A DNA stretch of 64,000 bases, taken from contig CM055870.1 in the NCBI GenBank assembly GCA_029582165.1, positions 49,804,513 to 49,868,512 on the forward strand, read 5' to 3'. A program made the position numbers and the translations under genes. Shown piece by piece: positions 1 through 11,940 of the stretch (within the stretch, counting starts at the first letter, position 1; each line of letters opens with the position of its first letter). The stretch is from Portulaca oleracea. Lineage: Eukaryota > Streptophyta > Magnoliopsida > Caryophyllales > Portulacaceae. The notes beneath the pieces were generated by a model. The model searched no databases. It was not told where the DNA came from and saw only the letters and a list, made by a program, of their open reading frames with translations.

Positions 1-296
1 CCAGAAGGTTGGCTCGGGCGAGCTGTAGTGGCTCGGGCGGCGTGCCTTCCGTCGCAAATCGCCGCTCGTGTGCGCGACTTAACTGGCGAGCTCGCAGGCG
101 AGCAGGTTGCTCGGCGAGCCCACTAAAGGGTTGACCACGTACGCGACACATCTGGCAGGCGCTAGGACAAATCTGGCAGAAGCTTGGCTCGGGCGAGCCA
201 AGGAGCGGCTCGGGCGAGCAGGCCCACTGAGAGGTTGACCATGTGCGCGGCAAAGTCTGGCAGAATGGTGGCTCGGGCGAGCCACAGGGTGGCTCG
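1..296 (-). repeat. Left LTR of the gag-like retrotransposon, outer piece
   Basis: This matches the segment of the right LTR from about 18446 to 18750, including the repeated GCTCGGGCGAGC hairpin motif. It stops at 296 where the LARD array begins. The LTR resumes at 15408. Compared with the right LTR it has several small losses at CAGG, CCTGG and CTG sites. Open frames here are products of the GC-rich repeat, not genes. Confidence 0.85.
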
Positions 297-3200
297 TGTA
301 AAACCCCGAAAAAATGTCTTTGCGTTTACCGTTAAATTTGCTAACGAGCGTTTAATCCCGTTATTTATTTATCTGTCTTCACACGGAGCTTTTAGAACCG
401 CGAGTGCATTCGTAGTAATTTTTAGAGTCTTAAAAATATCAGTTAGGAATTTTTGGGACTTCGAGTGAAAAATCTTTTTATCAGTTGAGAGAGTTTTTTA
501 TCTGTCTTTCTTAAGTTTTGTTGTTATAGGGTTTATGAGGTAATATATGTTTATTTAGAAATTGCTAGATGGGATTTATGATTTCATGGGGGTGATGTCA
601 TTTATCAAAATTTATCTGATTTTTTTGTGATTTTCGTCCGTTTCCCCAACGAATTCCCATTTTTGCAGCACCCACCACCAATGCAAACCATGTACTGACC
701 AATGGGAGCCTGACACTTGGCTTGCCCTATTCCCTCTCTCCTCTCTCTTTCTCTCTCCCTCTCTCTCTTTCTTTCTCTTTCTCTCTCCTCCTCCTCCTCC
801 TTCTATCAACTACAACTCTGCCGTTGTTCTTGCTTTGCTCGACGCACCACCACTAACCACCACATCACCTCCCTCCTGCCTTCCCTCCTTCCTCCGACCA
901 CCACCCAGCTACCGCCGCCCATTTTCCGCCGCCACCGACGCCGGAAAACCGACCCTAATCCCCCTTGTTGCACCCCGACGTCCCAACCCCACCACCACTC
1001 TCGCAACCACCAGCTTCTCGCCGACCGATCACCGCCACCCCGAGCTCCCCTTTTTCTTCTTCTTTCCTCCTTCCTCTTTGTGCCCTAGTTGCACTGCTCG
1101 CATTCCCACGCCGACCACCGTCGCCACTCAGAGGCCCGGCGTGCTCACGCCGACGCCACCATGAGCAAAGCTACCCCGGCCCTACCTCTTCTAGCTTGGA
1201 CCCATTGTTTGTGCTCTCTCTCTCTCTTTCTCTCTCTATAAGTTAATATGGGTATTATGTGTTAGGGTTAGTTTAATCATGTATTAATATTACTAATGTG
1301 TTTTAGAGTAAATAAATTTGTATATTTACTATTAATATTGACTAAATACATGTTAGTTTAATAAGTGGTTATTAGGGTGTGTTTAGTGTAGGGTTATAAG
1401 TTAATATATATAGTTTATATGTTATGTGGAATTTTGATGTTAATATCCATGTTATGATTTCATGAATATTAGTGTAATAATGTTAAGTTAAGTATTAGTA
1501 AATATCTTGTTATTTTGTATGTTTATATATCAAGTATATTATTTATTTTGACAATAATATTAAGTTATTAATATTTTCCATATTATTTAGTAAAAATTAT
1601 TACCTAATGTTTAATACATGATTTTACTATCTAAATGTAGTAATCCTATGTCTTGATTGCATATTATATAAAAGCTAATATCTTATGTTGGAACTATTAT
1701 AAAATTAGGTTCATTATATTATTCTTGTAGTTGTTATATTATTAAGTCCTTGTTACTTTGAAAGTTAGTTTTACAAAGTATTACTACCTTTTTATATATT
1801 AGTATGTTAATGTCAAGTTTATCAAATATATTGCTATATTATATGTTGTGATTATTACAAAGTTTAGTTTATTTTATATCCTATGTTTTCATAATATTAA
1901 GTTAATGTTGTTACAATATTACTAGTAATAATATCTTCTTGAAGTGGGTTCATTTTATTATTTACAAAGGTATTTCGAAAATGTGTTATTACAAGTATTA
2001 TTATATTACAAGTCATGTTTAAAGTTATTATTATTATTACGTTAATGTTAAATTAAAAATATTTTGTTAGGCCTTGGTAGAGTTTGAATTTTATATTATG
2101 AGGTTTTATAGTTAAACCCTAATACTATTTTACTAAATACGAAATTACTAAGTTTCATGTTATTAGTATTATACGGTTCCATGCGATTGGTTTCATGTTA
2201 TTATCATAAAGTTAATGTTATTAGTTTTTGTTACCATTATTATAAAGTTTCGCGCTACTATTATTATTATAAGGTTTCGTGTTGTTGTTATTATTATTAT
2301 AATATTTCGTGCTATTATTATTATTACTATTATTAAGTTTCGTATTATTTTGATTATTATAAAGTTTCCGAAAGTTTCATATTAATGGTATTAAAAGTTT
2401 CACATTATTGGTATCGAAGTTTCATATATTTTAGTATTAAGTTTCACATACTTTGGTACCAAAGTTTTATAAAGTTTTCATGTTGATTATGTGGTCGCGA
2501 TTAAATGAAATGAATTATAATTTGGGAAGGGTAGTTAGGATGTTAAAGAAATCGTTAGAGCACGTTTTGATTTTAGAACCTTTTATTAGGTTTGAGCGAG
2601 GGCACGAACCAGTAGCTCTGTGTGCATCTTTTGATTGAAGTGACTTTCTACAGGTAATGTCTATGTCCTAATCCCCTTTGGGATGCCCTTTTATCTGTTT
2701 TGTGATTTTAATCTGTTTTATGAAGCTTGCATCCCGCATGGGGATTTTCTGTAAAGTTAGACTGTCTGATTTGGATGTCTGTGAGTTGTTTTTCTAAGTT
2801 GAGTAAAACGTGACAGTCTTTTAAACTCTGAGTTTTATTCTGTGAGTTTTGGAAATTGGGTTGGGTTTTATTTGAAATCTGACGTCTGATAATTCATAAG
2901 ATACTAATAATCAAAGTGAAACCATAAGCGGGTTGCGGGTAACGACCCTTAGACCATGATCTGTTCGTGTAGGGGAGTTATCAAGAGATCGGGGAGTCCC
3001 GATATTATTTCTGAGATTGTGCACACATCTGATTCTGTTTCGACCGCCATCCATTCGATTACGAGGATCCGAGATCTGCTCGATTCTCGAGTTACGATAT
3101 TCGAGGATAGGCAAATCCCGCCCGCATAATAAAATTCTGATATGTTTTCTGAGGAAAAGTTTACTCGCTTTACGATTACTCTTACGGTTTTACGATTTAC

Positions 3201-3763
3201 GATTTCCGATTACGGTTGGCGTCGATTGTGGTTTTGGAACATTGTGTTTTTCCGAGTTGGAAGTTGATACTGTTGGTTTATAAGTTTTGATATTTTTGAA
3301 CTCTGGTTACTACTGGGTTGGGATTCAATTGAATTGCGAAAAGGTTTGACTTGTTCCCCTCCCCTAAAATGGTTTAAAAAGATTTCTGAACTGTTTTGAC
3401 AGTCTCATGTTGTGAATGTTTTGTTTTCAGGTGAAGATCAATTATGTGATGGGGATGGGCAATAGAAGTGAGGACGTTGGAGTTAGCCGTCTGAGAATAA
3501 AGTTTAGTTTATGTTTAGACTTGAAGTTTAGTAAATGTTGAGTTTATGTTGTTCTTGAATTCGAAGTTCTTTTCGTTGTTAAATTAAAGTAAACAATTAT
3601 CGTTTGTTGTTAGTTTCCCTTTCTTGCCTTGTATCTCTTCGGAGGTACGGCAGTAACGCCCAAGTTAATAAAAAGGAAAAAAAAATGAGACTTCCGCTGT
3701 TAATGTTAGTCAACGTCTGATTTTTGACCGTTAAGTTTAGATCTGAAATTTCGGGGCGTTACA
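297..3763 (+). repeat. LTR 1 of the array
   Basis: Length 3467 bp, TG...CA ends. Composition is a mosaic: an AT-rich 5' part, a block of CT runs and CCACC-rich sequence (about 715-1245), a very AT-rich stretch with TTA/ATT runs (about 1246-2400), then a mixed 3' part. From about 3040 to 3260 many CTG triplets found in LTR 2 are replaced by CG or ACG. No coding capacity is supported. Confidence 0.88.
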
Positions 3764-4204
3764 GAATGGTATCAGAGCTCTGGGTTACGACCTGGTAGCT
3801 CCTAAGTGTCTATTAGGTTTTTAGTCAGAGCTTAGGATGCTACGTTCGGAGTGTGAGTGTAGGATGGGGACTGGGATATATTTTGCTCTTTAATTGTTTA
3901 TGAGTTTATGTGCTGACTTAATCTGTTGTTATCAAGTAACCTTGTGGATGTTTATGTTATGATCAAATTACTAGGGGAGGAACTCATTAGTAAGAGTTGG
4001 ATAAGACGGATTCTTCTAACTCCAAGATGACTCAAGACGACGAGACTAGATCAAATGGGGCTCAAGGTAGACCTATACCAACTAGTGATGAGTTGAGACA
4101 ACGGAGTGTGAGTTTTGGTTAAGATAACCGTTGGTTCCGTCAGAAAAATTGTTAAGTATGAGTTTAAGTTTTGGTGGACGAAACTTCTTTTAAGGGGGTA
4201 ATGA
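3764..4204 (+). repeat. LARD interior 1 (primer site, mini-ORF, polypurine tract)
   Basis: The primer site TGGTATCAGAGC lies at 3767-3778, three bases after LTR 1. A 31-codon frame starts at 4027 (MTQDDETRSN...) and stops at 4120-4122; it could be what is left of a gag start and has no domain. The polypurine tract AAGGGGG at about 4192-4198 precedes LTR 2. Interior 1 differs from the other two by TTTTGGTGGACG where they have TTTCGAGGACG. Confidence 0.85.
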
Positions 4205-7200
4205 TGTAAAACCCCGAAAAAATGTCTTTACGTTTACCGTTAAATTTGCTAACGAGCATTTAATCCCGTTATTTATTTATCTGTCTTCACACGGAGCTTT
4301 TAGAACCGCGAGTGCATTCGTAGTAATTTTTAGAGTCTTAAAAATATCAGTTAGGAATTTTTGGGACTTCGGGTGAAAAATCTTTTTATCAGTTGAGAGA
4401 GTTTTTATCTGTCTTTCTTAAGTTTTGTTGTTATAGGGTTTATGAGGTAATATATGTTTATTTAGAAATTGCTAGATGGGATTTACGATGTCATGGGGGT
4501 GATGTCATTCATCAAAATTTATCTGATTTTTTTTTGATTTTCGTCCGTTTCCCCAACGAATTCCCATTTTTGCAGCACCCACCACCAATGCAAACCATGT
4601 ACTGACCAATGGGAGCCTGACACTTGGCTTGCCCCTATTCCCTCTCTCTCCCTCCCTCTTTCTCTCTCCCGTGCCTCTCTCTCTTTCTTTCTCTTTCTCT
4701 CTCCTCCCTCCTCCTCCTTCTATCAACTACAACTACTGCTGTTGCTGCTGTGCTTCTTGCTCGACCGACGCACCACCACTAACCACCACATCACCTCCCT
4801 CCTGCCTTCCCTCCTTCCTCCGACCACCACCCAGCTACCGCCGCCCATTTTCCGCCGCCACCGACGCCGGAAAACCGACCCCAATCCCCCTTGTTGCACC
4901 CCGACATCCCAACCCCACCACCACTCTCGCAACCACCAGCTTCTCGCCGACCGATCACCGCCACCCCGAGCTCCCCTTTTTCTTCTTCTTTCCTCCTTCC
5001 TCTTTGTGCCCTAGTTGCACCGTTCCTCGCTGCCGCCAACGCCGACCACCGTCGCCACTCAGAATCCGGCTGCTCACGCCGACGCCAGACACTCGAGCCA
5101 TCCCGGCCCCACCTCTTCTAGCTTGGACCCATTGTTTGTGCTCTCTCTCTCTCTTTCTCTCTCTATAAGTTAATATGGGTATTATGTGTTAGGGTTAGTT
5201 TAATCATGTATTAATATTACTAATGTGTTTTAGAGTAAATAAACTTGTATATTTACTATTAATATTGACTAAATACATGTTAGTTTAATAAGTGGTTATT
5301 AGGGTGTGTTTAGTGTAGGGTTATAAGTTAATATATATAGTTTATATGTTATGTGGAATTTTGATGTTAATATCCATGTTATTAATATTTTCCATATTAT
5401 TTAGTAAAAATTATTACCTAATGTTTAATACATGATTTTACTATCTAAATGTAGTAATACTATGTCTTGATTGCATATTATATAAAAGCTAATATCTTAT
5501 GTTGGAATTATTATAAAATTAGGTTCATTATATTATTCTTGTAGTTGTTATATTATTAAGTCCTTGTTACTTTGAAAGTTAGTTTTACAAAGTATTACTA
5601 CCTTTTTATATATTAGTATGTTAATGTCAAGTTTATCAAATATATTGTTATATTATATGTTGTGATTATTACAAAGTTTAGTTTATTTTATATCCTATGT
5701 TTTCATAATATTAAGTTAATGTTGTTACAATATTACTAGTAATAATATCTTCTTGAAGTGGGTTCATTTTATTATTTACAAAGGTATTTCGAAAATGTGT
5801 TATTACAAGTATTATTATATTACAAGTCATGTTTAAAGTTATTATTATTATTACGTTAATGTTAAGTTAAAAATATTTTGTTAGGCCTTGGTAGAGTTTG
5901 AATTTTATATTATGAGGTTTTATAGTTAAACCCTAATACTATTTTACTAAATACGAAATTACTAAGTTTCATGTTATTAGTATTATACGGTTCCATGCGA
6001 TTGGTTTCATGTTATTATCATAAAGTTAATGTTATTAGTTTTTGTTACCATTATTATAAAGTTTCGCGCTACTATTATTATTATAAGGTTTCGTGTTGTT
6101 GTTATTATTATTATAATATTTCGTGCTATTATTATTATTACTATTATTAAGTTTTGTATTATTTTGATTATTATAAAGTTTCCGAAAGTTTCATATTAAT
6201 GGTATTAAAAGTTTCACATTATTGGTATCGAAGTTTCATATATTTTAGTATTAAGTTTCACATACTTTGGTATCAAAGTTTTATAAAGTTTTCATGTTGA
6301 TTATGTGGTTCGCGATTAAATGAAATGAATTATAATTTGGGAAGGGTAGTTAGGATGTTAAAGAAATCGTTAGAGCACGTTTTGATTTTAGAACCTTTTA
6401 TTAGGTTTGAGCGAGGGCACGAACCAGTAGCTCCGTGTGCATCTTTTGATTGAAGTGACTTTCTACAGGTAATGTCTATGTCCTAATCCCCTTTGGGATG
6501 CCCTTTTATCTGTTTTGTGATTTTAATCTGTTTTATGAAGCTTGCATCCCGCATGGGGATTTTCTGTAAAGTTAGACTGTCTGATTTGGATGTCTGTGAG
6601 TTGTTTTTCTGAGTTGAGTAAAACGTGACAGTCTTTTAAACTCTGAGTTTTATTCTGTGAGTTTTGGAAACTGGGTTGGGTTTTATTTGAAATCTGACGT
6701 CTGATAATTCATAAGATACTAATAATCAAAGTGAAACCATAAGCGGGTTGCGGGTAACGACCCTTAGACCATGATCTGTTCGTGCAGGGGAGTTATCAAG
6801 AGATCGGGGAGTCCCGATATTATTTCTGAGATTGTGCACACATCTGATTACATTTCGACCGCCATCCATTCTGATTCTGAGGATCTGAGATCCTGTTCTA
6901 ATTCTGAGTTCTGATATTCTGGGGATAGGCAAATCCCGCCCGCATAATAAAATTCTGATTTGTTTTCTGAGGAAAAGTTTACTCTGTTTCTGATTACTCT
7001 GTTTCTGGTTTCTGATTTCTGATTTTTGATGTCTGATTCTGGGTTGAAACTGTCAGTTGTGGTTTTTGGAACATTGTGTTTTTCCGAGTTGGAAGTTGAT
7101 ACTGTTGGTTTATAAGTTTTGATATTTTTGAACTCTGGTTACTACTGGGTTGGGATTCAATTGAATTGCGAAAAGGTTTGACTTGTTCCCCTCCCCTAAA

Positions 7201-7595
7201 ATGGTTTAAAAAGATTTCTGAACTGTTTTGACAGTCTCATGTTGTGAATGTTTTGTTTTCAGGTGAAGATCAATTATGTGATGGGGATGGGCAATAGAAG
7301 TGAGGACGTTGGAGTTAGCCGTCTGAGAATAAAGTTTAGTTTATGTTTAGACTTGAAGTTTAGTAAATGTTGAGTTTATGTTGTTCTTGAATTCGAAGTT
7401 CTTTTCGTTGTTAAATTAAAGTAAACAATTATCGTTTGTTGTTAGTTTCCCTTTCTTGCCTTGTATCTCTTCGGAGGTACGGCAGTAACGCCCAAGTTAA
7501 TAAAAAGGAAAAAAAAATGAGACTTCCGCTGTTAATGTTAGTCAACGTCTGATTTTTGACCGTTAAGTTTAGATCTGAAATTTCGGGGCGTTACA
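4205..7595 (+). repeat. LTR 2 of the array
   Basis: Length 3391 bp. It lacks roughly 125 bp present in the other three LTRs after CCATGTTAT (about 5380), probably by slippage between short direct repeats. Its distal part (6840-7070) keeps the regular TCTG pattern that is disturbed in LTRs 1, 3 and 4. A 179-codon proline-rich frame at 4629-5168 is low-complexity. Confidence 0.88.
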
Positions 7596-8035
7596 GAATG
7601 GTATCAGAGCTCTGGGTTACGACCTGGTAGCTCCTAAGTGTCTATTAGGTTTTTAGTCAGAGCTTAGGATGCTACGTTCGGAGTGTGAGTGTAGGATGGG
7701 GACTGGGATATATTTTGCTCTTTAATTGTTTATGAGTTTATGTGCTGACTTAATCTGTTGTTATCAAGTAACCTTGTGGATGTTTATGTTATGATCAAAT
7801 TACTAGGGGAGGAACTCATTAGTAAGAGTTGGATAAGACGGATTCTTCTAACTCCAAGATGACTCAAGACGACGAGATTAGATCAAATGGGGCTCAAGGT
7901 ACACCTATACCAACTAGTGATGAGCTGAGACAACGGAGTGTGAGTTTTGGTTAAGATAACCGTTGGTTCCGTCAGAAAAATTGTTAAGTATGAGTTTAAG
8001 TTTCGAGGACGAAACTTCTTTTAAGGGGGTAATGA
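7596..8035 (+). repeat. LARD interior 2
   Basis: Length 440 bp. Primer site TGGTATCAGAGC at 7599-7610. The 31-codon mini-ORF starts at 7859 with one substitution (DEI for DET). Polypurine tract directly before LTR 3. Nearly the same as interiors 1 and 3. Confidence 0.85.
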
Positions 8036-11000
8036 TGTAAAACCCCGAAAAAATGTCTTTGCGTTTACCGTTAAATTTGCTAATGAGCGTTTAATCCCGT
8101 TATTTATTTATCTGTCTTCACACGGAGCTTTTAGAACCGCGAGTGCATTCGTAGTAATTTTTAGAGTCTTAAAAATATCAGTTAGGAATTTTTGGGACTT
8201 CGGGTGAAAATTCTTTTTATCAGTTGAGAGAGTTTTTATCTGTCTTTCTTAAGTTTTGTTGTTATAGGGTTTATGAGGTAATATATGTTTATTTAGAAAT
8301 TGCTAGATGGGATTTATGATGTCATGGGGGTGATGTCATTCATCAAAATTTATCTGATTTTTTTGTGATTTTCGTCCGTTTCCCCAACGAATTCCCATTT
8401 TTGCAGCACCCACCACCAATGCAAACCATGTACTGACCAATGGGAGCCTGACACTTGGCTTGCCCCTATTCCCTCTCTCTCCCTCCCTCTTTCTCTCTCC
8501 CGTGCCTCTCTCTCTTTCTTTCTCTTTCTCTCTCCTCCCTCCTTCTATCAACTACAACCATCTTTGTCAGGCTTCTTGCTCGACCGACGCACCACCACTA
8601 ACCACCACATCACCTCCCTCCTGCCTTCCCTCCTTCCTCCGACCACCACCCAGCTACCGCCGCCCATTTTCCGCCGCCACCGACGCCGGAAAACCGACCC
8701 CAATCCCCCTTGTTGCACCCCGACATCCCAACCCCACCACCACTCTCGCAACCACCAGCTTCTCGCCGACCGATCACCGCCACCCCGAGCTCCCCTTTTT
8801 CTTCTTCTTTCCTCCTTCCTCTTTGTGCCCTAGTTGCACCGTTCCTCGCTGCCGCCAACGCCGACCACCGTCGCCACCCAGGAACTGCCGGCGTTCACGC
8901 CGACGCCCAGCCGTAGCCCCGAGCCACCCCGGCCCCACCTCTTCTAGCTTGGACCCATTGTTTGTGCTCTCTCTCTCTTTCTCTCTCTATAAGTTAATAT
9001 GGGTATTATGTGTTAGGGTTAGTTTAATCATGTATTAATATTACAAATGTGTTTTAGAGTAAATAAACTTGTATATTTACTATTAATATTGACTAAATAC
9101 ATGTTAGTTTAATAAGTGGTTATTAGGGTGTGTTTAGTGTAGGGTTATAAGTTAATATATATAGTTTATATGTTATGTGGAATTTTGATGTTAATATCCA
9201 TGTTATGATTTCATGAATATTAGTGTAATAATGTTAAGTTAAGTATTAGTAAATATCTTGTTATTTTGTATGTTTATATATCAAGTATATTATTTATTTT
9301 GACAATAATATTAAGTTATTAATATTTTCCATATTATTTAGTAAAAATTATTACCTAATGTTTAATACATGATTTTACTATCTAAATGTAGTAATACTAT
9401 GTCTTGATTGCATATTATATAAAAGCTAATATCTTATGTTGGAACTATTATAAAATTAGGTTCATTATATTATTCTTGTAGTTGTTATATTATTAAGTCC
9501 TTGTTACTTTGAAAGTTAGTTTTACAAAGTATTACTACCTTTTTATATATTAGTATGTTAATGTCAAGTTTATCAAATATATTGTTATATTATATGTTGT
9601 GATTATTACAAAGTTTAGTTTATTTTATATCCTATGTTTTCATAATATTAAGTTAATGTTGTTACAATATTACTAGTAATAATATCTTCTTGAAGTGGGT
9701 TCATTTTATTATTTACAAAGGTATTTCGAAAATGTGTTATTACAAGTATTATTATATTACAAGTCATGTTTAAAGTTATTATTATTATTACGTTAATGTT
9801 AAGTTAAAAATATTTTGTTAGGCCTGGGTAGAGTTTGAATTTTATATTATGAGGTTTTATAGTTAAACCCTAATACTATTTTACTAAATACGAAATTACT
9901 AAGTTTCATGTTATTAGTATTATACGGTTCCATGCGATTGGTTTCATGTTATTATCATAAAGTTAATGTTATTAGTTTTTGTTACCATTATTATAAAGTT
10001 TCGCGCTACTATTATTATTATAAGGTTTCGTGTTGTTGTTATTATTATTATAATATTTCGTGCTATTATTATTATTACTATTATTAAGTTTCGTATTATT
10101 TTGATTATTATAAAGTTTCCGAAAAGTTTCATATTAATGGTATTAAAAGTTTCACATTATTGGTATCGAAGTTTCATATATTTTAGTATTAAGTTTCACA
10201 TACTTTGGTATCAAAGTTTTATAAAGTTTTCATGTTGATTATGTGGTTCGCGATTAAATGAAATGAATTATAATTTGGGAAGGGTAGTTAGGATGTTAAA
10301 GAAATCGTTAGAGCACGTTTTGATTTTAGAACCTTTTATTAGGTTTGAGCGAGGGCACGAACCAGTAGCTCCGTGTGCATCTTTTGATTGAAGTGACTTT
10401 CTACAGGTAATGTCTATGTCCTAATCCCCTTTGGGATGCCCTTTTATCTGTTTTGTGATTTTAATCTGTTTTATGAAGCTTGCATCCCGCATGGGAATTT
10501 TCTGTAAAGTTAGACTGTATGATTTGGATGTCTGTGAGTTGTTTTTCTGAGTTGAGTAAAACGTGACAGTCTTTTAAACTCTGAGTTTTATTCTGTGAGT
10601 TTTGGAAACTGGGTTGGGTTTTATTTGAAATCTGACGTCTGATAATTCATAAGATACTAATAATCAAAGTGAAACCATAAGCGGGTTGCGGGTAACGACC
10701 CTTAGACCATGATCTGTTCGTGCAGGGGAGTTATCAAGAGATCGGGGTGTCCCGATATTATTTCTGAGATTGTGCACACATCTGATTCTCGCTTCGACCG
10801 CCATCCATTCGATTACGAGGATCGAGATCTGTTCTAATCGAGTTACGATATTCAGGGATAGGCAAATCCACCGCATAATAAAATTCGATTTGTTTTACGA
10901 GGAAAAGTTTACTCTGTTTACATTACTCGCTTACGGTTTCGATTTACGATTTTTGATGTCCGATTAGGGTTGAAACCGCTCGGTTGTAGTTTTGGAACAT

Positions 11001-11500
11001 TGTTTTTCCGAGTTGGAAGTTGATCTTGTTGGTTTATAAGTTTTGATATTTTTGAACTCGTTACTCCGGGTTGGGATTCAATTGAATTGCGAAAAGGTTT
11101 GACTTGTTCCTCCCCTAAAATGGTTTAAAAGATTTACACTGTTTTGTGATCTCATGTTGTGAATGTTTTGTTTTGGTGAAGATCAATTATGTGATGGGGA
11201 TGGGCAATAGAAGTGAGGGCGTTGGAGTTAGCCGTCTGAGAATAAAGTTTAGTTTATGTTTAGACTTGAAGTTTAGTAATGTTGAGTTTATGTTGTTCTA
11301 GACTACGAAGTTCTTTTCGTTGTTAAATTAAAGTAAACAGTTATCTTTTGTTGTTAGTTTCCCTTTCTTGCCTTGTATCTCTTCGGAGGTACGGCAGTAA
11401 CGCCCAAGTTAATAAAAAGAAAAAAATGAGACTTCCGCTGTTAATGTTAGTCAACGTCGATTTTTGACCGTTAAGTTTAGATCTGAAATTTGGGCGTGCA
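8036..11500 (+). repeat. LTR 3 of the array, with an irregular 3' end
   Basis: Length about 3465 bp. The last 700 bp carry many small deletions and CTG-to-CG changes, and the 3' terminus reads TTTGGGCGTGCATG instead of TTTCGGGGCGTTACAG. The end coordinate is therefore approximate. The changes cluster rather than spread, which raises the possibility of consensus errors here. Confidence 0.8.
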
Positions 11501-11940
11501 TGTAATGGTATCGAGCTCTGGTTACGACACAGTAGCTCCTAAGTGTCTATTAGGTTTTTAGTCAGAGCTTAGGATGCTACGTTCGGAGTGTGAGTGTAGG
11601 ATGGGGACTGGGATATATTTTGCTCTTTAATTGTTTATGAGTTTATGTGCTGACTTAATCTGTTGTTATCAAGTAACCTTGTGGATGTTTATGTTATGAT
11701 CAAATTACTAGGGGAGGAACTCATTAGTAAGAGTTGGATAAGACGGATTCTTCTAACTCCAAGATGACTCAAGACGACGAGACTAGATCAAATGGGGCTC
11801 AAGGTACACCTATACCAACTAGTGATGAGCTGAGACAACGGAGTGTGAGTTTTGGTTAAGATAACCGTTGGTTCCGTCAGAAAAATTGTTAAGTATGAGT
11901 TTAAGTTTCGAGGACGAAACTTCTTTTAAGGGGGTAATGA
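11501..11940 (+). repeat. LARD interior 3
   Basis: Length about 440 bp. The primer site starts at 11506 but reads TGGTATCGAGC, one base short of the canonical word. The mini-ORF starts at 11764. The polypurine tract precedes LTR 4 at 11941. Confidence 0.82.

Noticed and set aside
4629..5168. Proline/serine-rich frames of 100-228 codons in each LARD LTR (also 717-1164, 8460-9038, 12202-12888)
   Set aside because: All three frames are open because of CT and CCN low complexity. There is no domain, and they sit inside an LTR.
9944..10238. Ile-rich frames of 62-90 codons
   Set aside because: Arise from ATT/TTA runs in LARD LTR 3; equivalents in the other LTRs are broken.
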